Source: Apostichopus japonicus (taxonomy: Eukaryota; Echinodermata; Holothuroidea; Aspidochirotida; Stichopodidae). From it: a DNA stretch of 64,000 nt. Both the position numbers and the translations under genes were made by a program. The stretch spans positions 14,954,876 through 15,018,875 of the forward strand of contig NC_092567.1 in the NCBI RefSeq assembly GCF_037975245.1, given 5' to 3'. The notes under the pieces were generated by a model, which did no database searches, was not told where the DNA came from, and saw only the letters and a list, made by a program, of their open reading frames with translations. Positions 25,201 through 32,425 of this stretch are shown here, piece after piece (the stretch's first letter is position 1; every line of letters starts with the position of its first letter).

Positions 25201-25525
25201 CGATGCTCATGTATTGACTTATCGTCGTACTTCCACCAACAGACACTACAAAATGAGGAACATACCTCCACCGCCGACACCATGTAGCACAGATGTCTGC
25301 GAAGATAGTGAACCCATCCCACAGACACACCATAAACATACCAGAAGGAAAAAAGGGTATGCCAAAGTACCAAACATTGACCCTGTAAATGTTGGCACAG
25401 AGCCGTACCCTCCTCCCCCTACCCCTCAGTATTTATCAGACAGTTGTCCCCCATCGCCATCTACAGGGAGGAGCTGTTTCAACCCATACCCTCCCCCACC
25501 TTCAGTAGCTACAGATTCGTCATAG
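1..25525 (+). CDS. LRP5/6: LRP5/6 (arrow) Wnt co-receptor, 5'-partial, 17 exons in window
   Basis: Single-pass membrane co-receptor of canonical Wnt signalling: it binds Wnt and Dkk outside and recruits Axin inside after phosphorylation of PPPSP motifs. I joined 17 exons (1-142, 6071-6321, 7348-7488, 8209-8498, 8905-9131, 10101-10282, 11616-11825, 12610-12747, 13931-14133, 17607-17827, 19252-19439, 20177-20383, 20959-21081, 21796-21918, 23209-23433, 24050-24587, 25243-25525). All have GT-AG borders and matching phase, giving 1229 residues and a TAG stop. Order: propeller 2 (partial), EGF, propeller 3, EGF, propeller 4, EGF, three LDLa, TM, tail. This is the LRP5/6 order, not that of LDLR or LRP4. 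Propeller 1, its EGF and the signal peptide lie upstream of base 1. The tail has five PPP(S/T)P-like motifs; the last is degenerate. Family assignment rests on recalled human LRP6; splice sites are read by eye. Confidence 0.96.
143..6070 (+). other. LRP5/6 intron (5.9 kb)
   Basis: Long AT-rich intron with many poly-G runs (for example near 1090, 1630 and 5260). It holds a minus-strand tRNA-headed SINE at 3005-3310. I see no other gene or recognisable element here; short open frames have no family signature. Confidence 0.8.
3005..3310 (-). mobile_element. tRNA-derived SINE, near full length
   Basis: Read on the minus strand it begins near 3300 with a tRNA-like head: an A-box-like TGGTCAAGTAGTTAAGGC and a perfect B box GGTTCGAATCC. 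A body follows (GGGCAAGGC, then CACCCAGGTGTGTAAATGGG), then a segment shared with 6590-6630 (ATGGCAGCAGCTAAAC on the plus strand). The tail runs into an AT-rich ATT-type repeat at 3005-3020. Assignment to a named SINE superfamily is not made. Confidence 0.75.
6071..6321 (+). CDS. LRP5/6: LRP5/6 exon b: propeller 2 blades
   Basis: Acceptor tttgttttag. Encodes [38 protein letters not shown] and HVFGFSLLG, matching propeller 2 of LRP5/6. Begins in phase 2 and ends in phase 1 (CTG G|gtgagt). Confidence 0.95.
6341..6465 (+). repeat. (CTC)n microsatellite, about 42 copies
   Basis: Uninterrupted CTC repeat, directly downstream of the 6322 splice donor. The transcript-sense strand is C/U-only. Confidence 0.97.
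6484..6640 (-). mobile_element. SINE 3' part (truncated)
   Basis: An ATAATAATAAT tail is followed by CTATATAGCG and by ATGGCAGCAGCTAAACC, shared with the longer copy at 3005-3310. The tRNA-like head is absent. Confidence 0.65.
7348..7488 (+). CDS. LRP5/6: LRP5/6 exon c: propeller 2 last blade
   Basis: Acceptor ttcttag. Encodes [19 protein letters not shown], then [16 protein letters not shown]; it closes propeller 2. Phase 1 to phase 1, donor G|gtgagt. Its 3' half is repeated downstream (see repeat at 7417-7980). Confidence 0.94.
7417..7980 (+). repeat. ~129-bp tandem copies of exon c 3' end plus splice donor
   Basis: The first unit is the real exon end (from 7417). Copies start near 7546, 7674, 7804 and 7934. 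Each carries a diverged version of the EVLIEEIADLM coding tail. Two copies keep the donor motif CAGGTGAGTAACTTC. The copy at 7546 has lost 9 coding bases and has a weaker donor (GGGTAACTAAC). The copy at 7804 has a 1-base insertion and the last copy is truncated. Confidence 0.9.
7966..8175 (+). repeat. 105-bp direct duplication with palindromes
   Basis: Two units, 7966-8070 and 8071-8175, each start with CCTCATGACTATCAG and contain the perfect 14-nt palindrome GTTCACATGTGAAC (7994-8007 and 8099-8112). They lie just upstream of the next exon's acceptor. Confidence 0.9.
8209..8498 (+). CDS. LRP5/6: LRP5/6 exon d: EGF2 and start of propeller 3
   Basis: Encodes [14 protein letters not shown] and [10 protein letters not shown] (EGF-like), then [19 protein letters not shown] and [11 protein letters not shown], the first blade of propeller 3. 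Phase 1 in, phase 0 out (GTTAAG|gtaaat). Confidence 0.95.
8499..8904 (+). other. LRP5/6 intron, G-rich
   Basis: Contains several runs of 6 to 12 G on the coding strand (8540-8570 and 8690-8770). No element recognised. Confidence 0.75.
8905..9131 (+). CDS. LRP5/6: LRP5/6 exon e: propeller 3 blades
   Basis: Acceptor cctttgcag. Encodes [39 protein letters not shown] and GLVLDPGEG. The YWTD motif is here YFSD. Phase 0 in, phase 2 out. Confidence 0.95.
9132..10100 (+). other. LRP5/6 intron with SINE tail fragment
   Basis: Holds a short direct duplication (TTTTGACCTTATAAAAAAAA, near 9376 and 9402). A minus-oriented SINE tail lies at about 9826-9920 (CTTATATAGCGC, then GTGCGCTTTACAA). Confidence 0.65.
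10101..10282 (+). CDS. LRP5/6: LRP5/6 exon f: propeller 3
   Basis: Acceptor cttattgcag. Encodes [19 protein letters not shown] and [17 protein letters not shown]. Phase 2 in, phase 1 out (TTAG|gtaaga). Confidence 0.95.
10283..11615 (+). other. LRP5/6 intron
   Basis: AT-rich. Near 10410-10500 a SINE-tail-like TTATATAGGGC ... AAGCGCTTCACAA occurs in minus orientation. At 10580-10670 a short AATAGGAGGTTAT-type motif repeats about four times. Nothing else recognised. Confidence 0.6.
11616..11825 (+). CDS. LRP5/6: LRP5/6 exon g: end of propeller 3
   Basis: Encodes [33 protein letters not shown] and [12 protein letters not shown], matching the last blade of LRP5/6 propeller 3. Phase 1 to 1; donor CAG|gtaggt. 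Confidence 0.94.
11826..12609 (+). other. LRP5/6 intron with 59-bp minisatellite
   Basis: Contains the G-rich array at 11905-12110 and otherwise no recognisable element. Confidence 0.75.
11905..12110 (+). repeat. ~59-bp minisatellite, about 3.5 copies
   Basis: The unit carries GGTGAGGGTAACTTGTAGTG, then GGTGGAGGAGCTTGTA and GGGACTGAGGGGAAGG. Copies are spaced about 59 bases apart (near 11943, 12001 and 12060). Confidence 0.9.
12610..12747 (+). CDS. LRP5/6: LRP5/6 exon h: EGF3
   Basis: Encodes [19 protein letters not shown], then [18 protein letters not shown], a six-cysteine EGF-like module between propellers 3 and 4. Phase 1 to 1; donor AAAG|gtaagc. Confidence 0.96.
12748..13930 (+). other. 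LRP5/6 intron with 34-bp minisatellite
   Basis: Roughly half of the intron is the 34-bp array at 12960-13615. The rest is AT-rich and unremarkable. Confidence 0.8.
12960..13615 (+). repeat. 34-bp minisatellite with 170-bp higher-order period
   Basis: The unit resembles TGTATTGTGACAACCATGTG followed by ACATCTATCTTGTA. Five variant units form a 170-bp block seen twice: CAATCATGTCACGTC occurs near 13259 and again near 13429. Confidence 0.92.
13931..14133 (+). CDS. LRP5/6: LRP5/6 exon i: start of propeller 4
   Basis: Encodes [37 protein letters not shown] and [19 protein letters not shown], matching the first blade of propeller 4. Phase 1 in, phase 0 out (AGG|gtaagt). Confidence 0.95.
14134..17606 (+). 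other. LRP5/6 intron made mostly of tandem repeats
   Basis: Starts with poly-G, then a duplicated segment of about 270 bp (14415 and 14686, both starting CAGCCAAAATGCATATTTGC), then about 40 units of a 74-bp minisatellite running right up to the acceptor of the next exon. Confidence 0.9.
14590..17606 (+). repeat. 74-bp minisatellite (~40 units) carrying the intron's acceptor
   Basis: The consensus includes GATGTGGTTGGTAGCTTAAG, GTTAGGTAACTTATGTCATG, TAAGGTAACTCACCGATTGA and TTTGTCTTGACAG. The final TTTGTCTTGACAG is the real splice acceptor of the exon at 17607. A block of about 1.2 kb is itself duplicated with an offset of 1176 bp. Confidence 0.95.
17607..17827 (+). CDS. LRP5/6: LRP5/6 exon j: propeller 4 blades
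   Basis: Encodes [20 protein letters not shown] and [16 protein letters not shown], close to the human LRP6 propeller 4 pattern. Phase 0 in, phase 2 out (GG|gtgagt). Confidence 0.95.
17828..19251 (+). other. LRP5/6 intron
   Basis: An open stretch at 17949-18245 has no recognised family. Degenerate repeats built from GGAACTTAAGAAAATTGCAACTT-like words, each shorter than 24 bases, fill 18590-18850. No mobile element recognised. Confidence 0.6.
18590..18850 (+). repeat. Degenerate short tandem repeats (AACTT..GAAAATTG)
   Basis: Alternating AACTTAAGAAAATTG and AACTTTAGAAAATTG words, irregularly spaced. AAAGCAAGTGTTGAAAA occurs twice (near 18707 and 18839). Confidence 0.7.
19252..19439 (+). CDS. 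LRP5/6: LRP5/6 exon k: propeller 4
   Basis: Encodes [37 protein letters not shown] and [10 protein letters not shown]. Phase 2 in, phase 1 out; donor is gttagc. Confidence 0.95.
19440..20176 (+). other. LRP5/6 intron with CTC array
   Basis: The CTC array at 19454-19528 starts 14 bases after the donor. The rest is AT-rich and unremarkable. Confidence 0.8.
19454..19528 (+). repeat. (CTC)n microsatellite, about 24 copies
   Basis: Near-perfect CTC repeat immediately downstream of a donor, as at 6341-6465. Confidence 0.97.
20177..20383 (+). CDS. LRP5/6: LRP5/6 exon l: end of propeller 4
   Basis: Encodes [32 protein letters not shown] and [10 protein letters not shown], the closing blade of propeller 4. 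Phase 1 to 1 (GCAG|gtacga). Confidence 0.94.
20384..20958 (+). other. LRP5/6 intron
   Basis: At 20490-20640 the words GGCAATGTGACACC and variants recur at irregular spacing. Nothing else recognised. Confidence 0.6.
20959..21081 (+). CDS. LRP5/6: LRP5/6 exon m: EGF4
   Basis: Encodes [19 protein letters not shown], then [16 protein letters not shown], a six-cysteine EGF module after propeller 4. Phase 1 to 1. Confidence 0.96.
21082..21795 (+). other. LRP5/6 intron with SINE fragment
   Basis: A minus-oriented SINE-like piece lies at about 21240-21330 (TAAGCGCTTTTATCC, then CAAAAGCGCTGCAGG). There is a short TA repeat near 21693-21713. Nothing else recognised. Confidence 0.6.
21796..21918 (+). 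CDS. LRP5/6: LRP5/6 exon n: LDLR class A module 1
   Basis: Encodes [17 protein letters not shown], then [18 protein letters not shown], with the calcium-binding D-x-SDE signature. Phase 1 to 1; donor C|gtgagt. Confidence 0.96.
21919..23208 (+). other. LRP5/6 intron with AAT array
   Basis: Contains the AAT microsatellite followed by a SINE tail remnant, and an AT-rich remainder with no recognised element. Confidence 0.7.
22198..22356 (+). repeat. (AAT)n microsatellite joined to a SINE tail
   Basis: Imperfect AAT array. It is followed by ACTTACATAGCACTTTATC, the minus-strand SINE tail motif, so the array is probably the SINE's own 3' simple repeat. Confidence 0.85.
23209..23433 (+). CDS. LRP5/6: LRP5/6 exon o: LDLR class A modules 2 and 3
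   Basis: Encodes [35 protein letters not shown], then [20 protein letters not shown] and [11 protein letters not shown]. Module 2 has MDEL in place of the usual SDE, so calcium binding there may be weaker. Phase 1 to 1. Confidence 0.95.
23434..24049 (+). other. LRP5/6 intron
   Basis: Ordinary intron with C-rich tracts near 23620 and 23815-23840. No element recognised. Confidence 0.65.
24050..24587 (+). CDS. LRP5/6: LRP5/6 exon p: transmembrane helix and proximal tail
   Basis: Encodes a short stalk, the membrane helix [20 protein letters not shown] followed by basic RRCPW, then a serine-rich tail. It ends with the first motif, [12 protein letters not shown], and a GRSYR tail. GC-rich compared with its introns. 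Phase 1 in, phase 2 out (TACAG|gtagga). Confidence 0.95.
24588..25242 (+). other. LRP5/6 last intron
   Basis: AT-rich with G runs near 24760 and 24850. No element recognised. Confidence 0.7.
25243..25525 (+). CDS. LRP5/6: LRP5/6 exon q: C-terminal tail with PPP(S/T)P motifs, stop
   Basis: Encodes [41 protein letters not shown] and [11 protein letters not shown], then TAG. These match motifs B to E of LRP6 in order. The last has Val where the proline after Ser is expected. The third lacks the nearby Ser/Thr two residues after TP. Confidence 0.96.
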
Positions 25526-28500
25526 CAGGAATCTTAGAAGACATGAATATTCATTTTGATGCCAATAATGAGAACCTTCAACATGCATATTCATTTTGTT
25601 GCCACAAGATATCGATAGTAACATTGGGATGAGTTAAACGCTCTGGTCTCACCGTACTGGAGGAAGACAATCTCTCGGAGAGTGGAACGGTTCAGTCAGG
25701 TACTGACTTGATCAACGTTCTGAGGCTGTCGAGGCGAATCGAAGAACGAAAATGAAGATATTTCAAGACAGTGCAAGTACGTAAGGAAGGAGAAACTAGT
25801 GCTGATGGATGTCCGGTGTCTTCCTCTGTGCCGATAGTTCAATGTTCGTTGTTCACTAGCCTCATTGCTCATTGGTTGGTTAACTTATTCTGAGTTTTCA
25901 TATTACCTAGCTGATTGGTTGATCATAAGACACACCTATGAAGCACAAATGACTACATTTAAATAAATGTTAGTATGCTCTGGTTTATCATGTAGAGAGT
26001 GTCACATATGTGTTTGTGCTGACCCTGATGTGTTGGTTAGCCTATCACAATGAAAAGGCCTGTAGTTATCAGCCTAAGCAGCAAAACTCATTTCTAAGTA
26101 GTCATTTACCCTTCTTGTATAATCTTTTGCTAGGAATGCATAGCAGGGTGATTATGGGTCAAAGGTCACAGAAGAACAAAACAGACAATTTCATAGAAAC
26201 CATATAGAGGGGGGGGGGAGGGGGGGTGAAGTAAGTAGTATAACTCATTATTGGCATTAAAAGGAAAGTTTTTGTACAAAAGGAATGAAGGATGGTGATA
26301 AAGGTATTGTGTTTGAGTTCAATCAAAGCAAAACTATTGTGTTATATGCATCTTGTAAAATATTAAATAATGCAAATTTTTGAATAATTATATATTTTTT
26401 ATTGAAGCTGGCCTGTGATAAGTTACTTCTTCCTTAACAGTTGTCTAAAGAAAATTATTTACAGTTTTAAAGTTTCTCGTTTCTGTTTCTTTGTCGGTTT
26501 AGAAAACGTGTGGAAATTCTTTATGTCATGATTGATAGTTAAATCATTATGGAAGTGGGGGGGTGGGGAGGGGGGGATGGTGGGAATGTAATTTGACTGG
26601 AAGAAAACATGCTTACAAAGTGGTTCACTTTAGTGTACTTACTTTGTAGTCTAAAAAAACTGTCATTCTGGGTAGTGATAATTTATGGTATGTCTTCCGT
26701 AAAACAAGAAGCAAAATATCCCAGTTGGAAACCAGTTCCTCAATTATATATTTTATTTAAGCATTTTAGTCTTAGATTTTAGTCACAATCTTTTGTTGGG
26801 TAGGTCATATTTTTAATTTAATTTTTTTAATAACTTTGATTTTTAAACAGCTATGTGGAATTTGTTCAATTCTTGACAAAGGAAGCAAATCTTGTCTTAA
26901 TAGGATTCTCAGCCTTTTATTTTCCTGCTAAAATCTTGTTTGCTGTCAGAGGCTGTATTGTGTGACATAGGGCTAGGAATAACATTGCCAAGAATCTATT
27001 TTGCCAATAAAGCAATGAAGCCGAGGTTGCATGGGGGGGTGGGGGATGGGGGTGGGAGAGGGGTCTGAGATATTGTCACTTTTGAAAAAACACCACCAGC
27101 AAAGACATTCTTATGAGAGATCAATTGTACTGTGTAGTCTGATGGAAAGTGAGATGTATAAATTTATGAAGCACAAATAGCTGCCATCTGAGATAAATAC
27201 TGGTACTTGCAGCTTTCTTTCCTTAATTGTTTAAACCTTTTTGGCAAAAGTTTGCCTTCGGACAAAACGCACAGAATTACTTTTTACAAGGTACAACGAG
27301 TCAAAAGACAAATGTATTCATTTAGAGCGACATATGAAAGTTCTTTAGTAGAGTCGTGTTTGTTATCCAATCCTTTGAAGCTATAAATCTGTTCATTTTC
27401 TTGTTTGCTTCAATTTTCTACTTACATGGGTGGGGGGGGGGGTGGGGAGTTGCTCCTGTGGTGTTAAAGAACACCTTAATTTTGAAGACAAATCTTTTGT
27501 CTGAACAACAACCTGAATTATTAGAAGATGAAGAGAATAAGTTTACAAGATTGATTGATCGATTGATACAGTCGTTGATGATTTTTAAGGAAGCAATAAT
27601 GCCTCTAAGTATGAAATTCCAGACATTTTTTTTTATATCCCTGCTCAGAATTTTAGAAAATGAGCAAGTCTATCTATGGTAATATTGTATGTTAAATGTC
27701 ACTGTACGTTTCTGCACATTAAGTAATTTAGCACATTCATGAAGCATTCAATCCTTCAGTATTCATACATTTTTGTATATAATTTAAATTATTCATACCT
27801 ATCGTGAATATTCACGCCTTGGTTTAAATATTCATTCCTTCAGTAATTTCCCAAGTATTCAAAAGAAGCCAAAATCATCTTTTACTTTAATGGACTGCCA
27901 CACGTGATCATCATTTTAGGAGAGAGTGTGGTAAAAAAAAATAATATTTATTCCATAACAGTTTCGTACAAAAAAAAATATTTACCACACTTTTTTTAAT
28001 AAATTTGTGTTTTAGTAACTGGAGAAGAAATAGTAGGAAGGAGCAGTACTGTGAAATATGGAAAATGAAGCCAGTTTTTTGTAACCTTTTCGAGAGGATT
28101 TGATTCTTTAATTTCTTAACAAGGCATTGCCATTTGACTCTACTAGCTTAAGCCTTTTTCAAACGATGAAAAAAGAAATTATATTTGAAATTTATCGTTC
28201 ACTTTTCGAAGTATTTTGATTTGATCGATAATAACCGACATTGGCTAAGAATTTTTTTCCCCCCACATCCAGTGTAATTATTAGTCACTCGCTCAACTTC
28301 ATGTCCTTGTCATCTCAGTGTGAACCACTGCGATATCATTTTGTACTATTATGCTGTGGGTAAGCTTTGATAAATATGACCAAAACGGTGCAACCTAATG
28401 CAAGAGCTTGCTTTGAAATCATGGTTTCAACCCAAATGAAGTACAAATTGGCTCTTTCAAGAATTTGTGAGTTAGTAGGTTCATCATCAACATCATGAGA

Positions 28501-28744
28501 AAAATAATAAATCAACAGTAAAAATATTATAGCCATTTAATCATTGTTCATTAATTAATGAAATATAGTACCATACCCAACTTTCCATTTTTGACGACTT
28601 TGGGCATTTATGTAAACTTTGCAACTATTATTTATGTATGTGTACTTAATGCCAATGTGTGTATTGGCCAATGTAAGGAAGGGTAAGGAATAGTTATTTA
28701 GTTTTAGCCATATTTGGACTTTTTTAATTTAGAATTCAACCCAC

Positions 28745-28939
28745 CCAGTTAGGACAATTCTCTCTGTACTGTAATTCGTACTGCTTCAAAGCACACATAC
28801 TCACAGTATAAGCAGTATGAACATGTTTTTTATCAGATAACGGTTAGGAACTGTTCATACTGTCAGTATGAGTGGTCTCAAGCATGATATGGGAGGACAG
28901 TATAGAGTGGTATTAGCATTAAAAAATTGTCCCAACTGG
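28745..28939. mobile_element. Foldback MITE-like element, ~195 bp
   Basis: The ends are inverted: CCAGTTAGGACAATTCT on the left, and the complement of CCAGTTGGGACAATTTT on the right. The interior also folds: CAGTATGAACA on the left against TGTTCATACTG on the right. No clear target duplication was seen. Confidence 0.7.
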
Positions 28940-29018
28940 CTGCTCCTACCAAACATAAACTGGGTGATACTATTCATTTTTGTAATGGGTGCTTGGGTCA
29001 GTCTAGAGGTCATTCTTT

Positions 29019-29174
29019 AAAGGTCATCAGTATGGGTAAATTAAATCTTGCTCATTTTTATCCAATTTATTGAAGTGCAAACACTTAGCAGAACAATGTT
29101 TGTTATAGTTTGACAATAAGTGACCATTTATTTGACTTTCTAGCATATTTTTGAGGGCTATACTGATGACCTTT
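29019..29174. repeat. 15-bp perfect inverted repeat pair
   Basis: AAAGGTCATCAGTAT at 29019-29033 faces ATACTGATGACCTTT at 29160-29174, separated by 126 bases. Confidence 0.85.
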
Positions 29175-30299
29175 GACATAATTCATGCTGCTTTCCACTG
29201 GGTTGTTAAGAGCTCCTCTTGGATTGGGTAAAAAATAAATAACAAACTAAGGGAAAGATGCACTCATTTAGGAATATTTTGTTTGTTATTGTTGTAAAAA
29301 CATGTTACGATACTTAGCATTCTGATTTTGAAGGACAGAACACAGAAAGGGACTTGGGTAAGTTTAATGGTCATGTGACCAGTAATGGATCAATGGATTT
29401 TTGTTAAGTTTAACCATGTGTCGTGTCATCAATATGAAGGGTTTCTTCTATATAGGGTATTCACGGAAACATTTGTTGTTGTATATTGTAATTCTTGTGT
29501 ATTATAATAATAATATTATTGTATGTATTCAACTTGTACAGGTATTTACACACACACATCCCGTTCTATTTGTGTTTATTCTTCGTTGTATACCTCATTA
29601 TGTTTCCAAAGAAGTACCTTTACCAGCAAAATAAATACATTTTTGTATAAAAACAATACTTTATGTATCCATTCTATTATCATTTTGTGTCTTTTTGTTT
29701 TCTTATTTGATTTGATCTGAGTTTGTTTTTAAATTCTCCGAGGGTTTTTAAATGTTCAATACAGCTCTTGCATATTGGAGTACCAAAAATATCATTTGAG
29801 TAAAATGTTGCATGTTACCTACCCATCCTCTCTCCTGCCCACCCACTACTCAACCTCTCTCCTGCCCACCCACTACTCATCCTCACCCACTGCTCGCCCA
29901 CTACTCACCCACTTTTGTGAAGGACTGAGAAGGTGTAAGTGGTTGAACCTGGATGGAACACGGACTTGATCCTCAGCTAAAATTATCAGCAATGATTGTT
30001 ACAGAAACTTCACAAGTTTCCAATGGAAAATGAAAAATCTTGTCCTACCCTCATCCCCGCCCCCACTGTCCAATAGGCTGACCCCTTATTCAGCCAATAA
30101 TATGTGTGTGTTCAACTTCTTTAAGAATGCTCTGAAGTATCTCTCACACAAAATAATCATGCATATTGCCTACTTAAACCTCATCACTTTGGAGGTTAGT
30201 TATGGCAGGGCCTTGTTGCATCTGCTCTGGCAGATACTGTGTTAAGATTGAATTAATTTGTCCAAGTAAAATCTGTTACCGAAGCTGCTATGACCACAT

Positions 30300-32425
30300 A
30301 AATACGATCAAGACATATAAACTGGGGCTGAGAGTCTGATGAACTTGATCAAATTTGGACGAAAAATCGAGCTTTTTAAATTTCAGCCTAAATGTGTACA
30401 GTGGATTCGTGTGGATCAGAAGCATGTTCCCGTCCGGTTAGAAGTGAAATTCTAGCAAGTTTTCGCCTGAAAATTCAATATATGAAATGATAACGATTTG
30501 AATATTCAAATTAGTCTGTCTTTCTGAAGAGATGGACCTATTTTCAACGCTAATAATGTCTGATATATGATAAAGAGGTCGGCATCCGTTCATTTTGAGA
30601 AGATTTTAAAAATGGGGAATTTGGGCCAAAATTTGCAAAAACCATAAGGGTATAAGCCTTACAAAATGATCAAATTTGGACGAAAAATCGAGCTTTTTAA
30701 ATTTCAGCTCAAATGTGTACAGTGGATTCGTGTAGATCAGAAGCATGTTCCCGTCCGGTGAGAAGTGAAGTTCTAGCAAGTTTTCGCCTGAAAATTCAAG
30801 ATACGGAAATGATAACGATTTGAATATTCAAATTAGGCTGTCTTTCTGAAGAGTTGGACCTATTTTCAACGTTGAATAATGTCTGATATATGATAAAGAG
30901 GTCGGCATCCGTTCGCCACATCATTTTGAGAAGATTTTAAAAATGGCGAATTTGGGCCAAAATTTGAAAATAACCATAAGGGTTTAGCCTCACAAAATGA
31001 TCAAATTTGGACGAAAAATCGGGGTGTATATTTTCAGCCTAAATTTGTACAATGGATTCGTGTGGATCACAAGCATGTTCCCGTCCCGTTAGAAGTGAAA
31101 TTCTAGCAAGTTTTCGCCTGAAAATTCAATATATGAAATGATAACGATTTGAATATTCAAATTAGGCTGTCTTTTTGAAGCGATGGACCTATTTTCAACG
31201 TTAATAATGTCTGATATATGATAAAGAGGTCGGCATCCGTTTGCCGCATCATTTTGAGAAGATTTTAAAAATGGCGATTTTCGGCCAAAATTTGCAAAAA
31301 CCATAAGGGTTTTTAGCCTTACAAAATGATCAAATTTGGACGAAACGTTGAGCTTTTTAAATTTCAGCCGTAATGTGTACAGTGGATTCGTGTGGATCAG
31401 AAGCATGTTCCCGTCCGGTTAGAAGTGAAATTCTAGCAAGTTTTCGCCTGAAAATTCAAGATACGGAAATGATAACGATTTGAATATTCAAATTAGGCTG
31501 TCTTTCTGAAGATTATGGACCTATTTTCAACGCTAATAATGTCTGATATATGATAAAGAGGTCGGCATCCGTTTGCCGCATCATTTTGAGAAGATTTTAA
31601 AAATGGCGATTTTCGGCCAAAATTTGCAAAAACCATAAGGGCCTTACAAAATGATCAAATTTGGACGAAAAATCGAGCTTTTTAAATTTCAGCCTAAATG
31701 TGTACAATGGATTCGTGTGGATCAGAAGCATGTTCCCGTCCGGCTAGAAGTGAAATTCTAGCAAGTTTTCGCCTGAAAATTCAATATATGAAATGATAAC
31801 GATTTGAATATTCAAATTAGTGTCTTTCTGAAGAGTGTGGACCTATTTTCAACGCTAATAATGTCTGATATGATAAAGAGGTCGGCATCTGTTCGCCGCA
31901 TCATTTTGAGAAGATTTTTAAAATGGCGATTTTCGGCCAAAATTTGAAAAAAAAACATAAGGGTTTAGCCTTACAAAATGATCCAATTTGAACGAAAAAC
32001 CAACTTTTTTTAATTTCAGCCTAAATGTGTACAATGGATTCGTGTGGATCAGAAGCATGTTCCCGTCCGGTTAGAAGTGAAATTCTAGCAAGTTTTCGCC
32101 TGAAAATTCAATATATGAAATGATAACGATTTGAATATTCAAATTAGTCTGTCTTTCTGAAGAGTGTGGACTTATTTTCAACGCTAATAATGTCTGATAT
32201 ATGATAAAGAGGTCGGCATCCGTTCGCCGCATCATTTTGAGAAGATTTTTAAAATGGCGATTTTCGGCCAAAATTTGAAAAAAAAAACATAAGGGTTTAG
32301 CCTTACAAAATGATCCAATTTGGACGAAAAACCAACTTTTTTTAATTTCAGCCTCAATGTGTACAATGGATTCGTGTGGATCAGAAGCATGTTCATGTCC
32401 AGTTAGAAGTGAAATTCTACCAAGT
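30300..32425. repeat. ~325-bp tandem satellite-like array, ~7 copies
   Basis: The landmark GAAGCATGTTCCCGTCCGG recurs near 30428, 30748, 31078, 31408, 31733 and 32060, and in a diverged form near 32390, so spacing is 320 to 331 bp. Each unit also has GATCAAATTTGGACGAAAAA and GATAAAGAGGTCGGCATC. No conserved reading frame is evident. Confidence 0.95.
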
